A DNA stretch of 64,000 nucleotides from Armigeres subalbatus (taxonomy: Eukaryota; Arthropoda; Insecta; Diptera; Culicidae). The translations under genes were made by a program, and so were the position numbers. The stretch spans positions 167,606,908 to 167,670,907 of the forward strand of contig NC_085141.1 of the NCBI RefSeq assembly GCF_024139115.2. The letters are read 5' to 3'. Position 1 is the stretch's first letter. Each line of letters begins with the position of its first letter. The notes beneath the pieces are model-generated. The model was not told the DNA's origin. It did not search any database and worked only from the letters and a program-made list of their open reading frames with translations. Shown in pieces: positions 1-10,487 of this stretch.

Positions 1-1380
1 TCGGAAGTTCCTCCAGGAATTCCTTCGGAAGTTCCTCCAGGAATTCCTTCGGAAGTTCCTCCAAGAATTTCTTCGGTAGTTCCTCCAGGAATTCCAGAAA
101 TTCCTCCAGGAATTTCTTCGGAAGTTCATCCAGGAATTCCTTCAGAAGTTCCTCTAGGAATTCCTTCGGAAGTTCCTCCAGGAATTCTTCCGGAAGTTCC
201 TCCAGGAATTCCTTTGAAAGTTCTTTCGGAAGATCTTCCAGGCATTCCTTCGAAAGTTCCTCCAGGAACTCCTTTGGAAATTCCTCCAGGAATTACTTCG
301 AGGGAAATCTCGGAGGAACTCCCGGAGAAAATCCCTGAGAAACTTCCGGAGGAAATCCCGGAGAAACTTCCGGAGGAAATCCCGGAGAAACTTCCGGAGG
401 AAATCCCGGAGAAACTTCCGGAGGAATTCCTGGAGGAACTTCCGGAGGAATTCCTGGAGGAACTTCCGGAAGAATTCCTGGAGGAACTTCCGGAAGAATT
501 CCTGGAGGAACTTCCGGAGGAATTCCTGGAGGAACTTCCGGAGGAATTCCTGGAGGAACTTCCGGAGGAATTCCTGGACGAACTTCCGGAGGAATTCCTG
601 GACGAACTTCCGGAGGAATTCCTGGAGGAACTTCCGGAGGAATTCCTGGAGGAACTTCCGGAGGAATTCCTGGAGGAACTTCCGAAGGAATTCCTGAAGG
701 AACTTCCGAAGGAATTCCTGAAGGAACTTCCGAAGGAATTCCTGAAGGAACTTCCGAAGGAATTCCTGAAGGAACTTCCGAAGGAATTTCTGAAGGAACT
801 TCCGAAGGAATTTCTGAAGGAACTTCCTGAAGAATTCCTGGAGGAACTTCCGGAGGAATATCTGGAGGAACTTCCGGAGGAATTCCTGGAGGAACTTCCG
901 GAGGAATTCCTGGAGGAACTTCCGGAGGAATTTCTGGAGGAACTTCCGGAGAAATTCCTGGAGGAACTTCCAGAGGAATTCCTGGAGGAACTTCCGGAGG
1001 AATTCCTGGAGGAACTTCCGGAGGAATTCCTGGAGGAACTTCCGGAGGAATTCCTGGAGGAACTTCCGGAGGAATTCCTGGAGGAACTTCCGGACGAATT
1101 TCAAGAGGAACTTCCGGAAGAATTCCAGGAGGAACTTTCGGAAGAATTCCAAGAAAACCTACTGGAGGAATTTCTGGATGAACTCGTGGAGGAACTTTCT
1201 CAGTAATCGCAGAAGGAACCCGTGGAGGAATTTGCGAAGTAATTCCTGGAGGAACTGCTAAAAGAACTTCCTGAAGAATTCCTGGCGGAATTTCCGAAAG
1301 AGTTCATAGAGAAACTTTCTGTGAAAATCCTGGATAAACTCTAGAAGTAATATTTGCGAAAGAAGTTTATAGGGAACACA
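1..1380. repeat. 24-bp minisatellite built of two palindromic 12-mers, with a strand switch
   Basis: The array alternates GGAACTTCCGGA and GGAATTCCTGGA, giving a 24-bp unit with about 35 fairly regular copies between about 330 and 1200 and decaying copies to about 1380. Bases 1-300 carry the reverse complement of the unit, so the array changes orientation near 300. Because GGAACTTCC-like and GGAATTCC cores are near-palindromic, both strands stay open for about 330 codons (octapeptides EELPEEFL on +, RKFLQEFL on -). No start context, splice signal or non-repetitive domain supports a gene, so I read these ORFs as a by-product of a unit length divisible by three. Confidence 0.9.
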
Positions 1381-1900
1381 GTTCAAATTAAAAATTCAAA
1401 ATAAAAAAATTGATATTAAATTTAGAATTTAAAATACAAAATTTAAAATTTAAATTTTCAAAAATTGATATACCCTTTAAAATTTAAAATTTAAAATATA
1501 AAATTCAAAATTTAAAATGAAAAAATTATACTAAATTTAATATTTGAAACAGGGGAAATGACGGCTTTGGCAGGTTTTGTTCTATTATTGTCAGGGGGGT
1601 TTTCTATAACTAATTATGCTCAAATTTGACCTAAGCATTCCTTGCATATCAAAGAACATTGTGGCCCCTACAAAATTTAAAACTCAAAATTTCAAATTTC
1701 AAATTCAAAATTTAAATTTTCAAAAATCGATTTGCTGATTAAAGTTTAAAATTTAAAATATAATATATAAAATTTAAAATTTTAAATATAAAATATAAAA
1801 TTCAAAACTTAAAATGAAAAATTGATATTAAATTAAAAATTAAAAATACTAAATTTTTACAAAAAAAATATATTAAGCTCTTTTAGTGGAATGTATTAAA
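1381..1900. repeat. AT-rich satellite-like sequence (AAATTTAAAA variants)
   Basis: Irregular mixtures of TTTAAAATT, AAAATTCAAAA and TTGATATTAAA, interrupted at about 1550-1670 by a more GC-balanced segment starting AGGGGAAATGACGGC that may be a diverged interspersed repeat. No coding signal. Confidence 0.8.
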
Positions 1901-2149
1901 CCGTCTAAGACGAATTAAGTACTGTCCATTTAATTCCACCAGTTAATTTTCGTTATCTTTGCAGATACGTATTTCGACCACAACTGTGTGGTCGTCTTCA
2001 GTGTCTTGTACTTGACTCTTGTACTTAAGTCGAGTCAAGTACAAGACACTGAAGACGACCACACAGTTGTGGTCGAAATACGTATCTGCAAAGATAACGA
2101 AAATTAACTGGTGGAATTAAATGGACAGTACTTAATTCGTCTTAGACGG
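1901..2149. repeat. Perfect inverted repeat, 118-bp arms, 13-bp spacer
   Basis: The arm at 1901-2018 begins CCGTCTAAGACGAATTAAGT and the arm at 2032-2149 is, by eye, its exact reverse complement; the spacer is 2019-2031. It sits inside AT-rich satellite. Each arm holds a smaller hairpin of the form CTGAAGA - CGACCAC...GTGGTCG - AAATACG, reminiscent of the hairpin plus CGAAA motifs at Penelope-like element ends. That family link is a guess. Transcription in either direction would give a long perfect hairpin RNA. Confidence 0.9.
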
Positions 2150-2870
2150 TCTAAATTTTTTAATTAAAAATTTAAAATTTAAGATTTGAAATTTAAATTT
2201 TTAAAATTCGATTTACACTTTAAAATTTAAAATATTATATGTAAAATTTAAAATTGAAAATATCAAATATAAAATTCAAAATTTCAAATTGATATTAAAT
2301 TTAAAATTTAAAATTTAAAATTTAAAATTTAAAATTTAAAATTTAAAATTTAAAATTTAAAATTTAAAATTTAAAATTTAAAATTTAAAATTTAAAATTT
2401 AAAATTTAAAATTTAAAATTTAAAATTTAAAATTTAAAATTTAAAATTTAAAATTTAAAATTTAAAATTTAAAATTTAAAATTTAAAATTTAAAATTTAA
2501 AATTTAAAATTTAAAATTTAAAATTTAAAATTTAAAATTTAAAATTTAAAATTTAAAATTTAAAATTTAAAATTTAAAATTTAAAATTTAAAATTTAAAA
2601 TTTAAAATTTAAAATTTAAAATTTAAAGTTTGAAATTTAAAATTTAAAATTTAAAGTTTAAAATTTAAAATTTAAAACGAAAAATTGATATTAAATTTAA
2701 AATTTGAAATACAAAATTTTAAATTTTAAATTTAAATTTTCAAAATTCGATTTACACTTTAAAATTTAAAACATAAAATATAATATATAAAATTTAAAAT
2801 TGAAAATATAAAATATTAAATATAAAATTCAAAATTTAAAAATTAAAATTTTCAAAAATCGATTTGCATC
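2150..2870. repeat. AT-rich satellite with a homogeneous 7-bp (TTTAAAA)n core
   Basis: From about 2295 to 2625 the sequence is an almost perfect run of the heptamer TTTAAAA (about 45 copies), flanked by the same irregular AAATTT/TTGATATTAAA mix seen before the inverted repeat. The flanks on both sides of that inverted repeat are alike, so the palindrome interrupts one satellite tract. Confidence 0.9.
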
Positions 2871-2884
2871 TAGACATCTGTCAC

Positions 2885-3543
2885 AAATTTCTCTACTTTA
2901 ATCACCACCAGAAAATTTTACCATTCAACCTTTGTTTAACACAACACAACTCCGTAGACATTCTTTAATTTCATGATGATCGTTCCGGAAATAGTGCAAT
3001 GGCTCAAAGTTTAATTTGCTAGCGGCCTGGCGTTTTTGCGACCTGCAATTTGTATGAAACGGAGTTATTTCGTTCCAGCGGGTGATTTAATGTTTTTCAC
3101 AGAAACTTACCTGTAAGTCTTCGTTCCACTTTTCTCGTTGAATTATACCCAGCCGATCAACAGGCAAATTTTGATCCTCTTGCGGTCTTCGCTCTGAATG
3201 AAAACATTGTTTCACTGTCATTTATAACCGGATCAGAACAACAATTCCGGTGTGATTGCGGATCTCTTCCAGAATTCGTTTCTTACAGCTATCAACTGGT
3301 TCACTTCCGCTTATATTTTCTGTCAATTCGGGAAATAAGTTTGAATTCTTTGCTTCGGTGGTAAACAATTTCGCCGCACAGAAACTTACCTGAGAATCCA
3401 GTTCACGAAGCGGATTATCTGATAAATCAGTTTATCCTGATTCCCGATCATGTTTTGATCTTGCTGCGGATTTTGATAACTTTTAATTTAAACATAATGC
3501 GGCGAATTTTCACAATCAAACAAGCTTCTTCTAGCACCTGACA
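2885..3543 (-). other. Possible decayed LTR or diverged two-copy repeat
   Basis: Two diverged segments about 290 bp apart share CACAGAAACTTACCTG (near 3095 and 3380), followed by similar text ending in TTTTGATC-CT-TTGC-GG. On the minus strand the block begins TGTCAGGTGCTAG and ends near GTGACAGA, and the shared motif reads CAG-GTAAGT, a good splice donor. It lies just downstream (minus-strand sense) of a BEL/Pao pol relic, so an old LTR is possible. No second LTR was found. Confidence 0.25.
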
Positions 3544-3850
3544 ACTAATAAAAAAATTCGAGCGTCAGTTACTGGCGTTGCCGAAGTTTGACACTTGCAC
3601 CGTTGATGCTGGGTTATATTACATTACTGATGTAAAATTATTTGCTTCTGTTGGCGAAATTACGTCGAATGTACGACAAGCATTATGTGCATCTTTTTGA
3701 ATGTATTAAAATGATTAATTGTGTAGGCAATTTTACGTATTTTTGACAGATTTCAAAATAAAGTTTTGTCGAATACCGTTTACGTTGAACGATGTAATAA
3801 AACATTGATATGATACGAAATTACGTCAAATAGCTTATTACATATATTTT

Positions 3851-4216
3851 TCAGGTACATTTCTGAAAATTGCGTTTCGGCATATTAATATTTTTTTTGC
3901 TGTGATAGGACCTGGTGTTTCGTGGGGATAGTAGACTGTGTTCCCACTTGCAAATGAGAGCTTGAAGGTGTTGAAATTGGAACTCATCACGAACTGGTAC
4001 CCAGAACATTCCCAATACCCTTGACGAGTTCGAATCCAAATTCATGTTCTTGTCAATCAAACAATCGAGGAAATCATCAACATAGTGGTTCTCGATAATC
4101 GCTCGCACTGCTCGTGGAAACTCCGATGAAAACTCTTCGGCGTTTTTGTTCTTAATGAATTGGGCTATACATGGAGAGCAGGAAGCCCCAAATATGGCCA
4201 CGTCCATAACCAGCAT
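3851..4216 (-). pseudogene. BEL/Pao LTR-retrotransposon pol relic (RT fragment)
   Basis: The minus-strand reading frame has a short reverse-transcriptase piece of the BEL/Pao type: VMDVAIFGASCSP, then QFIKNKNAEEF, then HYVDDFLDC, where YVDD is the catalytic motif, followed by VLGMFWVP. Family proteins run on for hundreds of residues on both sides. Here only about 120 codons survive, and the gap between DFLDC and VLGMFW is shorter than usual, so the copy looks internally deleted as well as truncated. No gag, protease, RNase H or integrase is present. Non-functional relic in the host intron or upstream region. Confidence 0.7.
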
Positions 4217-4480
4217 TTAATTATATCCTATTATATCCACGGAATTCAAATTTAACATGAGTTATGAAAAATATCAATCGAAAGATTTAAGATAAATAAA
4301 CGCAATTGAAAAACGCCAATTTTTATGAACATCAAAGTTGCTCCGCCTCTTCTTTATTTATTTATTTATTTATTTATTTTATTAGTGACACTTCACCACG
4401 ATCGTGGCATTCATGTCAGATTGGGTTTTAATACATTACATATAATTGTTTGTAGGCTATTTACATTACAATTGTTTGAG

Positions 4481-4717
4481 TTAAATTTCATTATATAACT
4501 TGCATTCTTTGATAAACTTGAGTACTGCTCCTTCCTTCTGTGAATTGAAAGCCAGTGTTTCACTGAGTGATCCGTTGATCCCACACTCACTCCGCTGTTG
4601 AGTGAATCCTCTACAATCAGTAAAGATACGCTGTATGGTAATTTGGGTGACGCAATAAGTACAGATGGGTGGACTAGATTTGCGTACGGTACGAATGGAT
4701 GAGACGGGTATGTCCAA
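4481..4717 (-). pseudogene. Cys-rich C-terminal tail of the I-like element
   Basis: Minus-strand frame with CTYCVTQITIQRIFTDC, a CxxC...H/C-type knuckle often found at the end of I/Jockey-like ORF2, then ECGINGSLSETL and KEGAVLKFIKECKLYNEI to the stop. It lies one frameshift after the RNase H segment. The A-rich 3' tail follows at 4358-4380. Confidence 0.7.
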
Positions 4718-6362
4718 TCCGAAGTCGTGTAAGGATACGTTGTTGTGATGCGCACGTGCGGTCTAGTTGCTTTACAGGAATACTTTTAATTTGTCTTAAA
4801 TTTGACTGGTTTTGGCGCCATTCTAGTTCCCAAGTTGACCATACTTTGTTTCGAATAGCCTTCGAGACGTCCTGGGATGGTGTTGGTATGTCAAGCTTCT
4901 GTTGGTTCCGTGATGCTTTGGCTAAGTTATCAGCTAGATCATTCCCACTGATCCCACAGTGTCCTGGAACCCAGCAGAAAGTAATATCCTTGCCCTCGAC
5001 GTTTCTCTCCACGGATTGAATACATGGATGTTTAGATCTTCCTCCCTTTAAGGCGTCAAGACAGCTGGCAGAGTCAGTAAAAATAATTGTTTTTTCTTGA
5101 CCATGAGCGGTGCTTACTGCCTTATGAAGAGCGTATGCCTCAACTGAGAATACACTGCAAATGCTTGGTAGGAGAAAACTTTGTTCCTCAACACCAGCGG
5201 CAACCCCGGATCCTGTAAAGTCGCTGTCTTTAGAACCGTCGGTGTAGACATGTGTGTGGTGCTGATATTGCCCTGTGATGGGTTCCGTGAAATGCGGGAG
5301 GACGATGTTCTTATTTGTACCAGCTTTAATTCTCCTCTTCAGTCGATTGTCGATACATGGGGGTTTTGCACTCCATGCTCGGTCGGCTGTTCTTAGGGTA
5401 CAATGTATGTTCGGTAAGTCGAACCCAGTTGTTTCGTGGAGAAACTCTCTTGCTCGTGTTACTACTGGATAATTTACAGCCAAGGGGTCTTTTTCTACCA
5501 GTCGTATAGCTAGTTGTGCTAGTCTTTGTGCTACTACCAAGCGAAAAGGTAGGCAGCCAGATTCAGCCTTAATGGAAGTAATTGGGCTGGATACAAAGGC
5601 ACAGGAAGATGCCCGAACTACTTCGTTATAAGTTGGTCCTAGTATTCGTTCTAAGTCTTCGATGTTTGTGCTCGTTAATCCCAAACCAAAGAATAGTTTC
5701 AAGGTGACTAGTGCTGATCCTGCTTTCAACAGTGTTGATCTACTGCTTCTTTTCAATCGGCATCCGAGAATTTGTAGGATGTTGAGTCGTTTACTACAGC
5801 TATTTTTGACGGATGAAAGATGTTGTTTCAAGTTGAACTTAGCGTCACATAGGATTCCAAGGATTTTCATTTTGCGTACTTGAGGAATAGGTATGCTATC
5901 GATAATAATTGCACGACCTCTTTTACGATGGTTTGACTGGCAGGAGTGTAGAAGTTTAGATTTTGTTGGCGCAATGGAAAACCCTACACTAGCATCCCAA
6001 TTAGTGACGGCTAGGACTGCTTCCCGTAGGAGTCTTCTAATTGAAGCTGGCTCTGTTCCTTTCATTATTAGGATAACATCATCGGCGTGGAGCAAGATTT
6101 CGACGCCGGGGGGTATTTTGTTGAAGATGGGCTGCATTGCCACTAGGAAAAGCGTAACTGACAGTATTGATCCCTGTGGCACGCCGTTTTCAGCTTGCCT
6201 GAGACTGGATGTTGAACCATTAGCGGAGACTTGAAAGTGTTTATTCTCGAGAAAGCTGGATAACATGTTCATCATACGGCCAGATATTTTCCATTCTTTC
6301 AGTGTACGTATAATACCGGGTTTCCATGTAGTATCATATGCTTTGGCAATATCAAGGGACAC
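4674..6362 (-). pseudogene. Reverse transcriptase 3' half plus RNase H of the I-like element
   Basis: This 562-codon minus-strand stretch starts at RT block A (LDIAKAYDTTW), followed by GVPQGSILS (block B), LLHADDVILI (block C, catalytic ADD intact), thumb text ILGILCDAKFNLKQHL, then an RNase H domain: YTDGSKD, SVEAYALHKA, IIFTDSASCLDALKG and CWVPGHCGISGNDLAD. The D-E-D-D residues expected for RNase H are all visible. It is the best-preserved transposon coding stretch in the window. It ends with a frameshift near 4700, where the reading passes to the Cys-rich tail. It is not expressed as one ORF because of the MITE. Confidence 0.85.
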
Positions 6363-6363
6363 T

Positions 6364-6905
6364 GGGTCGTATGAATAAAAAGTAGTAAGTTCAACTTTAC
6401 TACATTTTCAGTAGTAAACGTCACTTGTGGAACATGTTCGTATGAATAAAAGAGACTTTTCTACACTACACATTTCGAACATACTACAAACAACTGATTC
6501 GGTATGATTAAAACAAGAGTTTACTACTGATTTCTTGTAGTCTGCTCAAGACGTTGCTACTCATGTATCAAATGCAGATTATTCATCAGAATCGAAGCGA
6601 ATCGGCTTTGTTCTTGAAAATAGAAGTCCAATTTAGGGAAAACAAACAAAACAGACATGTCTTTTGTTGATTAGCCGCAAAAAAATGATGAAATCATCAT
6701 CGTCATCATGGGGTCTATTTTGTTTTGACGTTTCTCCATGTAGTAAATGGTAGTAAACTGTAGTAAAGGCTAAGTTCGAATATAGCATATGCCATAAGTT
6801 CGAAAATATTTTTATTCATATCAAACATGTAGTTTTCTCTGTGGACTTTATTTTTGAGTAGATACTACAAGCGCTGAGTTTTGCTACTTTTTATTCATAC
6901 GACCC
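6364..6905. mobile_element. 542-bp MITE with 3-bp duplication, inserted in the I-like RT
   Basis: Terminal inverted repeats begin GGGTCGTATGAATAAAAAGT at the left and are mirrored at the right (CTTTTTATTCATACGACCC), with one mismatch over about 24 bp. ACT flanks both sides (6361-6363 and 6906-6908). A 3-bp duplication with GGG-starting ends suggests a PIF/Harbinger-like MITE, but ACT is not the usual TWA target, so the superfamily is uncertain. No ORF. Its removal restores the RT frame. Confidence 0.85.
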
Positions 6906-7459
6906 ACTATTTCGACGTACTGGTTATGTTTCAGGGTAATGAATGATTCGAACTGCGCTAGGTGAGAATCGACACCTTTACCAGAGCGGAAAGCGTGTTG
7001 GCGTGGATCCAGTCTCTTGTTCTTTTCAAGTTCAGTTATTAGGCGGCGGTTTATCATCCTTTCAAATAATTTGCCCAAACAGCTTAGAAGTGATATTGGT
7101 CTATACCCATCGACCTTGCTCCTATCTGCATCTGGTTTAGGTATTGGGATAACTGTGCCTATTTTCCATTGCGCTGGAAAACTCCCGCTGATCCATATTC
7201 GATTAAGCAGATCCAGCAACGCCGTTTTAGCGGAAAAAGAAAGGTGTTGCAGCATTGGGTAACTTATGTTATCGTTTCCGGTTGAGGAGCCGCTTTTTCT
7301 ATCAAGCGCCCACAATAGCTCGTCCATAGAGAAATCAATGTTGTATTGCTTGTATAAGTTTGGACGCTGAGTTGTGGTGGATATGCCGATGTCTGATTTG
7401 TGCTGTTTTTGAAACCTGTCGGAGTAGTGTGTATCGGATGATTTTTTTCTGGTATTCAT
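6906..7459 (-). pseudogene. Reverse transcriptase, 5' half, of the I-like element
   Basis: Minus-strand residues include FSMDELLWALDRKSGSSTGND (RT block 0/1), IPIPKPDADRSKVDGYRPIS and LLSCLGKLFERMINRRL (block 2), then DPRQHAFRSGKGVDSHLAQ (block 2a) and HNQYVEIV where the MITE begins. These are the fingers segments of a non-LTR RT. Removing the MITE and one ACT copy joins QYVEIV to SLDIAKAYDTTW (block A) with no frame change. Confidence 0.8.
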
Positions 7460-7477
7460 CAGCCAGAGCTTCTGCTA

Positions 7478-7948
7478 TCATTTTCCCATCATTAGTGAAA
7501 CCAGATGGAAGGTTGAGAGTGATTGTATTACTCGTTCTCTTACCTTGGAGTCTATTAAGCTTATTCCATACCTGGCTTGCTGGGCTATTATCATTAATAC
7601 TTTCAGCGAACTTTTCCCAGCATTTCTGTTTTGCTTCCTTGATGGTTTTGCGGCTTCTTGAAATAGTCTCAATGCATCAGTTTTGCGGGGATCATCACTT
7701 CCGAGTCGCCTGAGGGCGCGAAGCCGCTTGCGCCTTTGTTTTACTGCTGCTTCGACATCGTCATTCCACCATACTACTGCCTTCGTTCCATGCTTGCCGC
7801 TGGTTTGTGGGATGCATTCTTCCGCTGCAGAAATGATTCTGGCTGTGAATTCTTCCACCGTCAAGCGGTGCTCTGGACACAGGGTTGGCTTTGTCTTGGA
7901 TCCATCTTTTTCGGTAGTGTGGCTCGCATGTTGTGCTTGGTGTGTCAA
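7478..7948 (-). pseudogene. Spacer between endonuclease and RT of the I-like element
   Basis: A 156-codon open stretch containing VVWWNDDVEAAVKQRRKR and a basic helical segment RLRALRRLG, typical of the linker between EN and RT in I-like and Jockey-like ORF2. It is out of frame with the endonuclease upstream and with the RT segment that starts near 7459, so at least two frameshifts separate the three pieces. Confidence 0.6.
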
Positions 7949-8006
7949 TTACGATGGGAAAATGGTCGCTATCTGAACAATCCGGTAGGGTTTTCCATTT
8001 GAATTT

Positions 8007-8513
8007 CTATGCAACGGATGTTGAGCAGATAGAGATGTCTAAGGCCTGGGAATTCCCAGTAACCGGGTCTATTCGAGTGTGGGACCCGTCATTGAGTACA
8101 ATTAGGTCGTATTGCACTACAAGTTGCAGTATTTCGTCACCTCTTTTTTTTGCTTCGCATTGTAATGAGCCTATCCTGCTGCCCCAAGAGACATGGTGTG
8201 CATTCAGGTCTCCCAATAGGAGTATCGGTTTCGGAAGTTCCTCTATTAAGGCGTCTAGTAGTTTAGCTGCTGAATCGTTAGTTTTGGGTGGTAGGTAGAT
8301 CGAGGCGATTGTGATCTTCGACGGGGCTTGAAGTTGTACCGCAATAGCTTGGATGTTGGTACGTATTGGGATCCTTTGGAATGGTGTTCCGCTCTTGATT
8401 GCCATACCAGCACCTTGTCTACCGTGAGGAGAACAGTGGCTGAAGACAAACTCCTACATTTGCCGAGAAACTTAGCTAGGAGTCGCTTTGGATCCATATT
8501 TGTTTCTTGTAGA
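8007..8513 (-). pseudogene. AP-like endonuclease domain of the I-like element (truncated)
   Basis: Minus-strand coding text in two frames: first GLQETNMDPKRLLAKF at the truncation point, then after a frameshift near 8405 a clean stretch with IASIYLPP, LLLGDLNAHHVSWGS and a C-terminal piece ending QALDISICST. GDLNAHH is the conserved Asn/His-bearing motif of apurinic-type endonucleases that nick target DNA. The N-terminal catalytic part before LQETN is missing, and the final SDH motif is in another frame beyond about 7990. The enzyme would not be active. Confidence 0.75.
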
Positions 8514-8808
8514 CCTCTCCTTTATGAAATATTTCTGTGACTTTTTTTACTTGACGTCAAAATTTCCAATCGGTATTTGTCAATGACACTTGATATACTA
8601 TTGAGACTTCACTCACTAGTCACGAATTCACATTTTTTTATATTCATAGAAAAAAAAGTGACATCAGAATAGAACTGCTATCGACTACGCGGCTTTGCCT
8701 ACTCAGATCTCTGAACGTGCTCGGAAAATAAATTAAAATTTAATACTTTATATACTCATACTTTATATACTTTTAATACTCATATTGTTGCTATAACGTT
8801 TATGATTA

Positions 8809-8960
8809 TCTTCTATATAATAAAAATGAAATGGTCTGTGTTCGTATCCGCATAACTCGAAAACGGCTGAATGGATTTTCTTCATTCCTTCAGCAGTTAC
8901 GTTTGTTATAGTTTCCGACGGGTTTATATGATATTTCCTCATGAGAAAATCATTAGTAAA
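8809..8960 (+). mobile_element. Helitron-like 5' terminus (interspersed repeat)
   Basis: TCTTCTATATAATAAAAATG, preceded by A, followed by TTCGTATCCGCATAACTCG and AAAACGGCTGAATGG, resembles the 5' ends of insect Helitrons (TC + AT-rich start). The repeat is opened at 8961 by a hAT-like element and resumes at 10417. A matching 3' hairpin plus CTRR end was not located, so the assignment is tentative. Confidence 0.35.
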
Positions 8961-10408
8961 CGAGGGGTGCGCCACTTCCACGATGAGCCGTAGATGATGC
9001 TTCCTCGGAACAAATATTTTCGCGATTAGAATGATTTTCTTTGCGATGAAACTTTTCACCTGCGATTAGCGCGATTAATCGCGATGAAAGCGCGATAATG
9101 ATGCGATAAATGCGTTGACAGAAGGGAACTGCTCGAAAATTCTGACTGTCATAAAAGAATGACATTTCTTGCTGTCTGAGTATATTTTCACAACAATTTC
9201 GCTTTTCAATAACGATTTTACTCGAGTTGACGGAGTTCCGGGACCTTCCGGTGTGTTCTCTGCTGCTTGTCTGCAGTTCCACGTTTCGTTAGTCCCTTGA
9301 TTGGCTATCTACGGAAAATGCGAGCTTCTGTCAGTGTCCATGTTCCGGTGCGTTCTTCTTTGCTCGCCGCAGCGTTCCATTTGGATATTCGGTAGACTCT
9401 ACAGAAGACCTAAGATTATAAAAATGTTTGTGTTCCGGATTTTAATCGGAGTGTTCTCCACACTGATCACCCGCTTCGGCGTTCCAGGTGGTCACTTGGT
9501 TGGGCATCTATGATATATCTGTGCAGAACCTTATACCAACACAGGCTGTTTAAGAAATTCTACCTTACACGTCATCCGACATGGATAATCCGGAGGTAAT
9601 GATTGTTTCTCAAATGGATGATAATAAACAGTAATATAATAAACTGGCAGACTATTTTTTAAAGAATATGGAAAGGTAAACTCCAGTACCATACCATCCC
9701 ATTTGAAAGAATTCTAGAGAAGACTGGCTTCGATAAACCCACCCTTGGAAGACCTCACCGAAAGACAGATCGAGGCTGATGTTTGTGAGCTGTTGGAACT
9801 CACAAACCTCTCTGTGGGGGACCTACTGCTACGAAAATATTTCAAAATAATAAACGAAGAGAAAGCGCTACTGTTGAAGATAGTTCTTTTGGGAAGTTTA
9901 CCTAAGATTAGTCCAAGATTTTAAATAGCAAAAGGTCAATATGTAGGTCTGTGAAAAATACGAATGATGTACAGTGGAAATTTTGAGAAATTACCGAAGA
10001 ACTTCTTGAAAATCATTTGGAGAATTGCCCGCGTAAATTGGAAAAAAAAGTCCGAGCTCACTGAGCATACTGTTTATTCCATACCATCACGTAAACTACA
10101 TTGTTAATTGAATAGATCGTTTCTCGCTAATCGCCCGTGTTCGGACATATGATTCACTCGTACGAGATCCACCGTAACATCTTTTGTGGCCAGTCCATAC
10201 CACCGACGATTACGAAAGCGCTTCCGAAGCCGAATTTTCTTGTCACCATGCTGCTAGGGCATTTACCGGCAAAAACGAGAAGCCGAAGCCCAAGGATGTT
10301 AATACGTCGGTGTCCTTGCGGGGTTAAAATTTTCAATTGTCACCGATGCCACTGAATTAGCGATTAAGCAGCGATTAAGTTTACAATCGCAAAGTGGCGT
10401 GCCCCTCG
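8961..10408. mobile_element. 1.45-kb hAT-like element with 8-bp duplication
   Basis: TTAGTAAA is repeated exactly at 8953-8960 and 10409-10416. The ends are inverted: CGAGGGGTGCGCCACTT on the left and AAGTGGCGTGCCCCTCG on the right (15 of 17). Subterminal GCGATTA/TAATCGC motifs cluster at both ends (9060-9115; 10125-10135; 10355-10390), as do transposase-binding repeats of hAT elements. An 8-bp duplication fits hAT. No recognisable transposase remains; the interior has only short ORFs, so the copy is non-autonomous or badly decayed. Confidence 0.7.
9718..9924 (+). CDS. Unrecognised short ORF inside the hAT-like element
   Basis: An open stretch without a clear start, ending in TAA at 9922-9924. 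It includes PPLEDLTERQIEADVCELL and LTNLSVGDLLLRKYF, an acidic-then-hydrophobic sequence that looks more protein-like than the flanks. It matches no family I recognise. It may be a relic of the transposase or of captured host sequence. An upstream stop at 9715 limits it to 68 codons. Confidence 0.2.
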   Translation, partial: RRLASINPPLEDLTERQIEADVCELLELTNLSVGDLLLRKYFKIINEEKALLLKIVLLGSLPKISPRF

Positions 10409-10487
10409 TTAGTAAAGTTGAGTAAATCGTGGAAAACGAAAATAAAGATGCTTACGGTAGGCAGTTTACAATACGCATTTTCGCCTA

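Larger units (their letters stand above)
4358..8513 (-). mobile_element. 5'-truncated I-like non-LTR retrotransposon, split by a MITE
   Basis: On the minus strand the order is AP-endonuclease (truncated at its N terminus, first family residues LQETN), spacer, reverse transcriptase, RNase H, a Cys-rich C-terminal segment, and an AAATA-type A-rich tail at 4358-4380. An RNase H after the RT points to the I or LOA-like groups rather than Jockey. Near-identical 12-mers flank it, CCTCTTCTTTAT at 4346-4357 and CCTCTCCTTTAT at 8514-8525 (11 of 12), a plausible target-site duplication. A 542-bp MITE (6364-6905) interrupts the RT. Without it the copy is about 3.6 kb. Several frameshifts make it dead. 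Confidence 0.85.

Noticed and set aside
154..1206. Two 330-residue ORFs on opposite strands at the window start
   Set aside because: They translate a 24-bp palindromic minisatellite; no start context, domain or splice signal.
1960..2080. Hammerhead ribozyme in the inverted-repeat arms
   Set aside because: CTGAAGA and a CGAAA-like box flank a hairpin, but a cleavage triplet and stems I and III could not be placed; mentioned only as a resemblance.
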